Assembly (NCBI RefSeq): GCF_002285495.1
Contig: NZ_CP016786.1
Coordinates: 2,492,501-2,556,500 of the forward strand
Reading direction: 5' to 3'
DNA from: Clostridium isatidis
Lineage (GTDB): Bacteria; Bacillota; Clostridia; Clostridiales; Clostridiaceae
Length of the DNA: 64,000 nt
Of the stretch, positions 8,443-15,960 are shown in pieces. Under the pieces are notes generated by a model. The model worked only from the letters and a program-made list of their open reading frames with translations. It ran no database searches and was not told the origin of the DNA. A program made the translations under genes and the position numbers. The first letter of the stretch is position 1. Every line of letters starts with the position of its first letter.

Positions 8443-8919
8443 CTAAATTTTTTGTAAATATATGTCGTACTTTTTATTATTTTTTATTTCTATAAAAGCT
8501 ATTGTTTTATTGTTTCTATCATATGGTAAGGATACACTTCCTGGATTCATTATTGTGATACCATTATACTCTTCTATTATGGCTCTATGAGAATGACCAA
8601 AAGTTACAATATCTGCTCCTAGTTCCTTAGCTTTAAAAAATATTGTGTTATATTCATATTTTACATTATATAAATCTCCATGAGTAATAAATATCTTCAC
8701 ACCTAATACGTCTATAATCATTTCTTTTGGATATTTTTTTGAAAAATCACAATTTCCTCTTACAGCATATACTTCGCCTTTAAAGTAATTCATTAATAAT
8801 TCGGTATCAGGAGCACCATCACCACAATGTATTATTATATCTGTATCCTTTAAATATTTTTCTACTAACTTTACAGACTGAACATCATAATGAGAATCAC
8901 TCATAACTAGTATTTTCAT
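8443..8919 (-). CDS. yfcE: YfcE/MJ0936-type metallophosphoesterase
   Basis: This 158-aa calcineurin-like phosphoesterase binds two metal ions and is expected to cleave phosphodiesters in the cytoplasm. All family motifs are present: MSDSHYD (D-x-H), HCGDG, VRGNCD (GNxD-type), THGD, GHSHRA (GHTH-type) and NPGSVSLPYD near the end. It starts 9 nt after the rdgB stop codon, so it is the third gene of rph-rdgB-yfcE. The natural substrate of this family is unsettled. Confidence 0.9.
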   Translation of the reverse strand: MKILVMSDSHYDVQSVKLVEKYLKDTDIIIHCGDGAPDTELLMNYFKGEVYAVRGNCDFSKKYPKEMIIDVLGVKIFITHGDLYNVKYEYNTIFFKAKELGADIVTFGHSHRAIIEEYNGITIMNPGSVSLPYDRNNKTIAFIEIKNNKKYDIYLQKI

Positions 8920-8928
8920 ATTTCCCTC

Positions 8929-9540
8929 CTACAAAAGCCCCTTTATAGTTTGTATAACTTTCCTTAAAGCTATTCCTCTATGAGAAATTTTATTTTTCTC
9001 TTCCATTGTCATTTCTGAAAAAGTCTTATTATAAGGTTTATAGAAAAATAACGGATCATAGCCAAATCCCCCTTCTCCTCTAGCCTCTTCTAATATATAT
9101 CCTTCTACTATTCCGTTTACTCCTATGTATTCTTTATTGCCATACACTAAGGATATATGACATACAAATCTTGCTCTTCTTTCTTCAAGAGGTACACCTT
9201 TAAGATTATTTATCAGTTTTTCATTATTCTTTTTATCATTGCTATCTTCTCCAGCATATCTTGCTGAATAAACTCCTGGTTCTCCATTTAGATAATCAAC
9301 TTCTAATCCTGAGTCATCTGCCATTACAATAAAATTACTTTCATTATTTTTTATTAATTCATCATATATTTCCTCAGCTTTTTTTCTTGAGTTTTCTTCA
9401 AATGTAGTTCCATCCTCAACTACGTTAATATCTATTCCCATATCTTTTAATGACAACACTTCTATACTAAGTTCTCTTAGTAACTCTTTCATTTCTTTTA
9501 TCTTTCCAGAATTATTACTTGCTAAAACTAACTTTTTCAT
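8929..9540 (-). CDS. rdgB: XTP/dITP diphosphatase (RdgB/HAM1)
   Basis: This 203-aa enzyme hydrolyses deaminated purine nucleoside triphosphates (XTP, dITP, ITP) and so protects DNA and RNA. SNNSGKIKE at the N-terminus, MADDSGLEVDYLNGEPGVYSAR cut to its core ADDSGLEVD, and GGFGYDPLF are diagnostic. The ATG at 9540 gives the family-typical start MKKLVLASNN. The open frame extends 10 codons further into the rph end, but this adds no conserved sequence. The rph stop is 2 nt away, so the two are translationally coupled. Confidence 0.95.
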   Translation of the reverse strand: MKKLVLASNNSGKIKEMKELLRELSIEVLSLKDMGIDINVVEDGTTFEENSRKKAEEIYDELIKNNESNFIVMADDSGLEVDYLNGEPGVYSARYAGEDSNDKKNNEKLINNLKGVPLEERRARFVCHISLVYGNKEYIGVNGIVEGYILEEARGEGGFGYDPLFFYKPYNKTFSEMTMEEKNKISHRGIALRKVIQTIKGLL

Positions 9541-9542
9541 AA

Positions 9543-10292
9543 TTAATCTCTTCCTCCTGTACCAATCCAAAGAGAATCCATCTTTAAAGCGTCTTTTTGT
9601 ATTTGTACCATTTGCTTAATTCCCTTTTGAGCTAAATCAAGAAGCTCATTTAAATCATTTCTGTTAAATGGTGCCTCTTCTCCAGTTCCTTGAATTTCTA
9701 TAAATTCACCTTCATCTGTTGATACTATATTCATATCAACCTTAGCATTAGAATCTTCTTCATAACATAAGTCTAAAATTTTTTCTTCATTTACTATACC
9801 TACACTTATGGCTGTAACAAAATTTCTAATTGGATATATATCAAAAGCTTTCTCTTTATGCAATTTATTTATAGCATCTACTAAAGCTACAAAAGCACCA
9901 GTTATTGATGCAGTTCTTGTTCCACCATCTGCTTGAATAACATCACAGTCAATCCATATAGTTTTTTCACCAAGAGCCTTTAAATCCATAACTGATCTTA
10001 AAGCTCTTCCTATTAACCTTTGTATTTCCATAGTTCTGCCATCTACTTTTAACTTAGCTATATCTCTAATCTTTCTTGTAGCCGTTGCTCTTGGAAGCAT
10101 ATTATACTCTGCCGTTATCCAGCCTTCCCCCTTGCCTTTCAAAAAAGATGGAACCTTATCTTCTATAGAAGCTGTACATATTACTTTTGTATCTCCTACT
10201 TCTATTAATACAGAACCTTCTGCATACTTTGTATAATTTCTTGTTATTTTAGCAGCCCTAACTTGATCATTTTTTCTTCCATCTATTCTCAT
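9543..10292 (-). CDS. rph: Ribonuclease PH
   Basis: This 249-aa phosphorolytic 3'-5' exoribonuclease trims tRNA 3' ends. MRIDGRKNDQVR opens the protein, EYNMLPRATATR and RIGRALRSV-like motifs follow, and IWIDCDVIQADGGTRTASITGA carries the conserved core DCDVIQADGGTRTA. Length is normal. In this genome the visible tRNA genes encode CCA, so the enzyme would trim 3' extensions rather than replace CCA addition. It is the first gene of an operon with rdgB and yfcE. Confidence 0.96.
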   Translation of the reverse strand: MRIDGRKNDQVRAAKITRNYTKYAEGSVLIEVGDTKVICTASIEDKVPSFLKGKGEGWITAEYNMLPRATATRKIRDIAKLKVDGRTMEIQRLIGRALRSVMDLKALGEKTIWIDCDVIQADGGTRTASITGAFVALVDAINKLHKEKAFDIYPIRNFVTAISVGIVNEEKILDLCYEEDSNAKVDMNIVSTDEGEFIEIQGTGEEAPFNRNDLNELLDLAQKGIKQMVQIQKDALKMDSLWIGTGGRD

Positions 10293-10389
10293 TCCTTTAC
10301 CTACCTTTCTTAATATTCTAAAAATTTATGCACTATTTTAATTTCTTCTTCATATTATTAATATAAGGATTAATGAAGAGGTGAAAAAT

Positions 10390-11937
10390 TTGCGATATAT
10401 TGGACCATTTTTTAGAATGAATAAGCTATCCCCAAAAGAAATAACAGGCCAACTTTTTCACTTATCAAAAGAGGCTCTAAGAACAATCGTACTCGAATCA
10501 AAATGTGGGATAGTTGATTCAATAAAAAGATATAAAAAAACATCATCCAACATTGATATTACCACATCTGGTAATTTTTCTCCACTACTATGTTTATATA
10601 GAAAATCTTCTCCAAACTATATTCATAGTAAAAATTATAATGGATTTGATGAAGAATCCTTTAAAAAAGATATTTATCCAATAACTAATGCCTTAATGAC
10701 TACAAACATGCTTAACTTAAGTACTTATTATTCAAAATTTAAGGATACTGATGAAAAATTATTTGCTTACTCAGAAATATATAAAAAACTTGCAAGAGAG
10801 CAGCTAAATTTTTATTCTTCAAACTTAAGAAATACTGAAGGAGTATTTGTTGAAAAAAGAAATTTATCAGAAAACAACTATAAAGAATTTAATTTAACAA
10901 ATAAAAATAATAAATTTAAATTTTCTGATCAAGCTTTTATGATGGTAGCTTATAATTTATATGCAACTTTATTTAATGAAGATGATATCTCTAAAGACTT
11001 TAGAAGATTTTCTGAAGAAATATTACAAGTGCTAATTGAATTTAAAAATAAAATCTATGAAAATTCCTTTGAAGAAATATCTAAAATATTATTAGCTGTT
11101 AATATCTATTATAGTAATTCATTAAATGAAGGTGCGAAAATTTTAATAGTTGATTTAACTGATTACTTAATAAATAAATTTGATGAAAAAGACTATTATG
11201 TTGATTCTTTAGATTATTCTTCATTATTTGCAATAAATTTAATGCTTTCCTTTAAACATACTCAAATGATAACATTTAAAGAAAAATCACAAGAAATTAT
11301 AAATAAACTTATTTCTTTGTACGATGAAGATAAGGAAATATTCTTAAAATTATCTGGTAAGAAAGAAGTTAAATATTCAGCCTTTGATATTACATTCTAC
11401 TTCTTAGCAATATACTTATATTCAACTGAATTAAGTGAAGATGATGAGTATAAAGATATGATATCATCATTATATAAAAGGTTATTTATAAACTCAGGCC
11501 TAATTACATGTTGGCCTGAAGCACCTACGTTAGATGATGCTGAAAGATATCGCGCTTTAACTCTAAAAGCTGCAGACATGTTAGAAGAAAGTTTCTTTAA
11601 AGCATCTACTACATCAACGCCTAATAGTCTAGGTGTAGCTCCAATTTTTAATAAGAGCATAACTTACTCTAAGAAAAGAGATGAATTTTCAGCTTCAAGC
11701 TCATCTTTTAATAGTTTTAGAAATATGTTTATTACTAATCTAATAATTTATCTATTTAAAGATTCTTTTATGAGAGAAATGGGGCTTTTACCTGAAGATC
11801 TTGAACTTAATAATAACAATGATAATAGCATCAATGATAACTCCAATAGTGATAATATAAATGAAAAAAACTATAAAAGAGATGAAACAACTGAAAGCAC
11901 TGAAAATTCAGGTATTGAAACCTTATGTTTAGATTAA
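10390..11937 (+). CDS. Conserved-looking protein of unknown function, Asn-rich tail
   Basis: I do not recognise this 515-aa protein. It has no signal peptide and no clear membrane helix and is predicted mostly alpha-helical, with regular Leu/Tyr/Phe spacing (FAYSEIYKKLAREQL, QAFMMVAYNLYATLF). The last 50 residues are low-complexity, rich in Asn, Asp and Ser. The TTG at 10390 is preferred: GAGGTGA at 10377-10383 is an almost perfect ribosome binding site and includes the GTG at 10381, which therefore cannot be the start. It is divergent from rph and monocistronic. Its length and steady helical pattern could fit a repeat-type scaffold, but this is only an impression. Confidence 0.7.
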   Translation: MRYIGPFFRMNKLSPKEITGQLFHLSKEALRTIVLESKCGIVDSIKRYKKTSSNIDITTSGNFSPLLCLYRKSSPNYIHSKNYNGFDEESFKKDIYPITNALMTTNMLNLSTYYSKFKDTDEKLFAYSEIYKKLAREQLNFYSSNLRNTEGVFVEKRNLSENNYKEFNLTNKNNKFKFSDQAFMMVAYNLYATLFNEDDISKDFRRFSEEILQVLIEFKNKIYENSFEEISKILLAVNIYYSNSLNEGAKILIVDLTDYLINKFDEKDYYVDSLDYSSLFAINLMLSFKHTQMITFKEKSQEIINKLISLYDEDKEIFLKLSGKKEVKYSAFDITFYFLAIYLYSTELSEDDEYKDMISSLYKRLFINSGLITCWPEAPTLDDAERYRALTLKAADMLEESFFKASTTSTPNSLGVAPIFNKSITYSKKRDEFSASSSSFNSFRNMFITNLIIYLFKDSFMREMGLLPEDLELNNNNDNSINDNSNSDNINEKNYKRDETTESTENSGIETLCLD

Positions 11938-11995
11938 TACTTTTTATTTACTAGCAAATAATTTTTATATCTAAAAATTATTGTAAATTATAATA

Positions 11996-12027
11996 AAATC
12001 ATAAAGACTAAAAAGTCTTTATGATTT
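11996..12027. terminator. Shared terminator between convergent genes
   Basis: AAATCATAAAGACT and AGTCTTTATGATTT form a 14-bp perfect stem with a 4-nt loop. The right arm lies in the last codons of the solute-binding protein gene, so it can serve both strands. Confidence 0.75.
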
Positions 12028-13521
12028 TCCTATTTTATAATAATCTATATTACCATGTCCATCAAAAATAATATTTTTAATTTTACTATTTACAGCTATA
12101 TTATTATTATAAAAAGCTAATGGTAGTATTTTATAATTATTGTAAAGTTCTTCTTCTATACTTTTAAATATCTCTCTTCTTTCACCTTCATTTTTTGCTA
12201 TTATTAATTTTTCTCCATATTCATCTGGTATTAAATTTACAATTTTATTATAATCTTCAGTATTACCCATACCTGTTATATCACCTTTTATAAGAGCTAT
12301 ATTATAATAATTAGAATTTTTAATTGAATTCATTTCTTCTTCCGTTAATAGCTTATAGGATACATCTATTTCTGTATTCTCTGAAAAATAATTTGAAATA
12401 TATTCACATATTTCTTTATTTTCCGTTAGAGCTTCGGCAACAATAACTAAACTCTTAACTTTTAATTCTTCATTACTTGAATTTAACATAACTTTTCTTG
12501 ACTGCATTTTTAATAAATCATCTTTATCTTGTCTAAAGTAGCTTCCTTCAGCTAATTCCATAAACTTAGTATTTTCTAATTGATATTTTTCCATTGCATT
12601 GTTTAATTTTGAATATATTATTTTTTTATCCTCTATAGTAAGAGAGTCAGAATTATTATTAAATATTATATATAATCCATTATTAGAGTCTGTGGTTATT
12701 AATTTATTTTCATTATTTAATCTTTCTAATTGACTTTTAGGAGGGTTAATAACTAGATCTCTATCTCCAACTTCAAAAGAAGCCATTGCTATTTCTTCTT
12801 CTTCATTTAATATTATAGTTATAGATTCAGATAAGGATTTATCTGCTTTTTCATTTCTTTTTAATATTAGTTTATCTTCACTAATATCAGCAATAATATA
12901 GTTCCCTGAATATATTAAATCATCATAACTATTTTTTATATTCTCCCATAGTAAGACATTTTTTCTTACCCTATATTGTGGTTTAGTTAATTCTTCAATA
13001 AACTTATCATCTTTAGAATTTAACCTAAACACAATGTTATCCTCTCCTATTGAAATCCCGACATCTTGACTAAAATCACCATAACCTTCCCTAAATTTTT
13101 TAGCTCCATATACATTTAAAACAGCTTCAATATTATCTTCCGCTTCTTCTGTAATAATTTCCCTAAAAAAAGCCATTACATCTTTTGGAGTTATAGCAGT
13201 TCCATCACTCCAATATATATCAGACTTTAATTTAAAATCATATTCTAAACCATCGTCTCTTATTTCAACACCTTCTGCTAAAGCAGGTATTATATTATTT
13301 GATGAATCTAACTCAACAAGTCCCTTACTTGTTGCACATATTATATCTTGTATTCTTATATCTAAACTGCCAACTTCCTTTAAATTATTATAAAATGATG
13401 AAATTGAATATGTAATCGTACTTTTATTTTCTACCTCTTCTTCCTTTGAAATTTCTATAAAACCTATTAAAAAGGCTACAACAGATATTGTAAGCAGTGA
13501 AATTAGCATTATTTTTTTCAT
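12019..13521 (-). CDS. Family 5 extracellular solute-binding protein (peptide type)
   Basis: This 500-aa protein is an OppA-like binding protein. TKGLVELDSSNNIIPALAEG, then YDFKLKSDIYWSDGTAITPKDV, shown here by its core WSDGTAITPKDV, is the SBP_bac_5 signature. The N-terminus has one hydrophobic segment (IMLISLLTISVVAFLIGF) but no lipobox cysteine, so it is anchored by an uncleaved helix. The ATG at 13521 follows AAGGAG by 9 nt; an in-frame start at 13560 has no such site. There are no permease or ATPase genes beside it, so it is an orphan receptor for an unlinked transporter, or has a sensing role. Confidence 0.85.
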   Translation of the reverse strand: MKKIMLISLLTISVVAFLIGFIEISKEEEVENKSTITYSISSFYNNLKEVGSLDIRIQDIICATSKGLVELDSSNNIIPALAEGVEIRDDGLEYDFKLKSDIYWSDGTAITPKDVMAFFREIITEEAEDNIEAVLNVYGAKKFREGYGDFSQDVGISIGEDNIVFRLNSKDDKFIEELTKPQYRVRKNVLLWENIKNSYDDLIYSGNYIIADISEDKLILKRNEKADKSLSESITIILNEEEEIAMASFEVGDRDLVINPPKSQLERLNNENKLITTDSNNGLYIIFNNNSDSLTIEDKKIIYSKLNNAMEKYQLENTKFMELAEGSYFRQDKDDLLKMQSRKVMLNSSNEELKVKSLVIVAEALTENKEICEYISNYFSENTEIDVSYKLLTEEEMNSIKNSNYYNIALIKGDITGMGNTEDYNKIVNLIPDEYGEKLIIAKNEGERREIFKSIEEELYNNYKILPLAFYNNNIAVNSKIKNIIFDGHGNIDYYKIGKS

Positions 13522-13639
13522 TATATCACTCTCCTTACTTTCTTTTTTAATTATAGACATTTATTGAAAATATTAATCTCAATAATTTGTATCAATATTT
13601 TTTTATTTTATTGGGACAATAATTATTGAGGTGATATAA

Positions 13640-14347
13640 ATGAAAAATAAAATAAAAATATTAAAAGTTTTTTTATTATTAACTTTTTCTGTTTTGTTAT
13701 TGTTCCCTGCTAAAACATCACTTGCTCTAAAAAATGGAAAAAATAAATTTATCTTAAAACCTCTACCTTATAATTATGATGCCTTAGAACCTTACATTGA
13801 TACTGAAACAATGAAACTTCATCATGACAAACACCAGAAGGCATATGTTGATAATTTAAATAAAGCCCTTGAAAAATATCCTGAACTATATTCTAAGGGT
13901 TTAGAAGGCTTATTAACAAATTTAAATTCTATACCAGAAGATATTAGACAGACTGTAATAAATAATGCTGGGGGAGTTTATAACCATGAATTTTTTTGGT
14001 CCATAATGTCTCCTACTCATAATCAAGAACCTAAAGGAGATTTATTAAAAGCAATTGAAAATACTTTTGGATCCTTTGACAAATTTAAAGAAAAATTTAA
14101 AGATGCTGCTTTATCTAGATTTGGTTCTGGATGGGCTTGGCTAGTAAAAGATAAAAATAATAAATTATCAATTATCAGTACTGCAAATCAAGATGCACCA
14201 ATTTCTTCAGGATTAAAACCAATTATAGGAATAGATGTATGGGAACACGCTTATTATCTAAAATATAAAAACGAAAGAGGAAAATATATAGATAATTGGT
14301 GGAATGTTGTTAATTGGGAACAAGCAGAAGAGAATTTTACAAAGTAA
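13640..14347 (+). CDS. sodA: Exported iron/manganese superoxide dismutase
   Basis: This 235-aa protein converts superoxide to peroxide and oxygen. It carries an N-terminal signal sequence of about 29 residues (KVFLLLTFSVLLLFPA), unusual for this normally cytoplasmic family. The four metal ligands are all there: His in MKLHHDKH, His in YNHEFFW, and Asp and His in IDVWEHAYY. GSGWAWLV and the C-terminal NWWNVVNWEQ are also typical. The signal has no lipobox, so the enzyme should be secreted or membrane-tethered, acting on external superoxide. It is divergent from the orphan binding protein. Confidence 0.93.
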   Translation: MKNKIKILKVFLLLTFSVLLLFPAKTSLALKNGKNKFILKPLPYNYDALEPYIDTETMKLHHDKHQKAYVDNLNKALEKYPELYSKGLEGLLTNLNSIPEDIRQTVINNAGGVYNHEFFWSIMSPTHNQEPKGDLLKAIENTFGSFDKFKEKFKDAALSRFGSGWAWLVKDKNNKLSIISTANQDAPISSGLKPIIGIDVWEHAYYLKYKNERGKYIDNWWNVVNWEQAEENFTK

Positions 14348-14359
14348 AATTCAGTGTAG

Positions 14360-14385
14360 AATAAATAAATAAATAAATAAATAAA
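14360..14385. repeat. AATA tetranucleotide microsatellite
   Basis: Six and a half tandem AATA units lie between the sod stop codon and its terminator. This is a slippage-prone tract with no coding role. Confidence 0.85.
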
Positions 14386-14428
14386 GGCTATATCAAAATT
14401 GATTATTAAATTCAATTGTGGTATAGCC
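14386..14428 (+). terminator. Terminator after sod
   Basis: A 17-bp stem with a single mismatch begins GGCTATA and ends TATAGCC, followed by CTCTTTATT. Confidence 0.75.
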
Positions 14429-14521
14429 CTCTTTATTAATTATTGTTTATAATTATTTCTTACCAATGATTTTGTATTTTTATTTATAAGCATATTTAGC
14501 AATATATAACCATAAAAGAGA

Positions 14522-14536
14522 AGCCGCCAACGGCAG
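14522..14536 (-). terminator. Short GC-rich terminator after the ABC ATPase gene
   Basis: On the - strand GCCG-TTGG-CGGC is followed by TTCTCTTTTAT. The stem is short but it is the only GC-rich patch here. Confidence 0.55.
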
Positions 14537-14540
14537 CTCC

Positions 14541-14582
14541 CTAACTCCTAACTCCACACTCCTAACTCCTAACTACTAACTA
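14541..14582. repeat. Heptamer tandem repeat CTAACTC
   Basis: Six contiguous 7-bp units occur: CTAACTC twice, CACACTC, CTAACTC, then CTAACTA twice. The last unit supplies the TAG stop codon of the ABC ATPase gene on the - strand. The array abuts the GC-rich terminator. Confidence 0.9.
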
Positions 14583-15689
14583 AAATATAGTGTTTTGCTC
14601 TTCCTTGTCAAAAATATGGAACTTATTTGGATCGATACCAAACTCTATAGTATCTCCAATATTATAATCAGCTCCCTCCATAGATTTAATGATAAGGTTT
14701 GTATTGTTCTTCTTAACATGAATATATGTTTCGGCTCCTAAGTTTTCCTTTATTTCAACTTCTCCAGTAAATTTAATTATTCCTTCTTTAGCTAAGTCAT
14801 CTTTTGTATGATATAAATTTTCTGGTCTTATTCCAACTATAACTTCAATATTTTCTGCATTTTTTTCTTTAATATGTTTAACTTTTTCTTCTGGAACTTC
14901 AACTAATTTTTCAAATATCTTAACATATTGTTTTTCATTTTCAACTACATTCTTTCCATATGTCATATTCATTTGTGGACTTCCTATAAAACCGGCAACA
15001 AATAAATTAGCTGGATGATTATATATTTCTTTTGGTGTTGCAACTTGTTGTATTACACCATCTTTCATTACAACTATTCTTGTACCTAAAGTCATAGCTT
15101 CTGTTTGATCATGGGTAACATATATAAAAGTTGTGTTTAACTTATTATATAATTTTGATATTTCTACTCTCATTTGCACTCTTAATTTTGCATCTAAGTT
15201 TGATAATGGCTCGTCCATTAAGAATACTTTCGGATTTCTAACTATGGCTCTTCCCATAGCAACTCTTTGTCTTTGTCCTCCTGATAATGCCTTTGGTTTT
15301 CTATCTAAAAGATGTTCAATATCTAATATTTTTGCTGCTTCCCTAACCTTTTTATCTATTTCATCTTTTGGTAATTTTCTTAATTTTAATCCAAAAGCCA
15401 TATTTTCATATACAGTCATATGTGGATACAAAGCATAATTTTGGAATACCATAGCTATATCTCTATCTTTAGGTGCTACATCATTTACTAATTTACCATC
15501 TATATATAGTTCACCACCAGATATTTCTTCTAAGCCAGCTATCATTCTTAAGGTTGTTGATTTACCACATCCTGATGGTCCAACAAAAACTATAAACTCT
15601 CTATCTTCAATATCTAAATTGAAATTATCAACAGCCTTAAACCCATTCTCATATACCTTTGTAACATTTTTTAATTTTAAACCTGCCAT
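14580..15689 (-). CDS. ugpC: Sugar-type ABC transporter ATP-binding protein (MsmX/UgpC/MalK family)
   Basis: This 369-aa protein powers carbohydrate ABC importers. Walker A GPSGCGKSTT, the signature LSGGQRQRVAMGRA, Walker B VFLMDEPLSNLD and the switch His in YVTHDQTEA are intact. The C-terminal TOBE/regulatory domain (about residues 235-369) includes the GIRPENL motif of MalK-like proteins. No permease or binding protein is nearby, which suggests a shared ATPase serving several sugar transporters, as known for MsmX in Bacillus. The stop codon lies inside a heptamer repeat, so the C-terminal end may be variable between strains. Confidence 0.93.
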   Translation of the reverse strand: MAGLKLKNVTKVYENGFKAVDNFNLDIEDREFIVFVGPSGCGKSTTLRMIAGLEEISGGELYIDGKLVNDVAPKDRDIAMVFQNYALYPHMTVYENMAFGLKLRKLPKDEIDKKVREAAKILDIEHLLDRKPKALSGGQRQRVAMGRAIVRNPKVFLMDEPLSNLDAKLRVQMRVEISKLYNKLNTTFIYVTHDQTEAMTLGTRIVVMKDGVIQQVATPKEIYNHPANLFVAGFIGSPQMNMTYGKNVVENEKQYVKIFEKLVEVPEEKVKHIKEKNAENIEVIVGIRPENLYHTKDDLAKEGIIKFTGEVEIKENLGAETYIHVKKNNTNLIIKSMEGADYNIGDTIEFGIDPNKFHIFDKEEQNTIF

Positions 15690-15886
15690 ATTTCCTCTCT
15701 CCTTAATATTTATTATTTATATTATAGCAATGCATTAATATCGTTTACATTTTTAATTATATTTCTTTTGAACTCCTTTTCAATCTTTTAATAAGTATTT
15801 TATATTTTTTCTAACTTTATTACTAATCAAATCATAATTTTATTGTTAAAAGTTACAACTTTTTAATTCTAAATTTTTTAATATTA

Positions 15887-15925
15887 AAAGACTTTTATAC
15901 ATATTAACTATGCATAAAAGTCTTT
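15887..15925 (-). terminator. Terminator after helD
   Basis: AAAGACTTTTAT and ATAAAAGTCTTT form a 12-bp stem; on the - strand the stem is followed by TAATATTAAAAAATTTT. Confidence 0.7.
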
Positions 15926-15960
15926 AACTTACTAAATTATTAATTCCTTCTTAATCGGTA

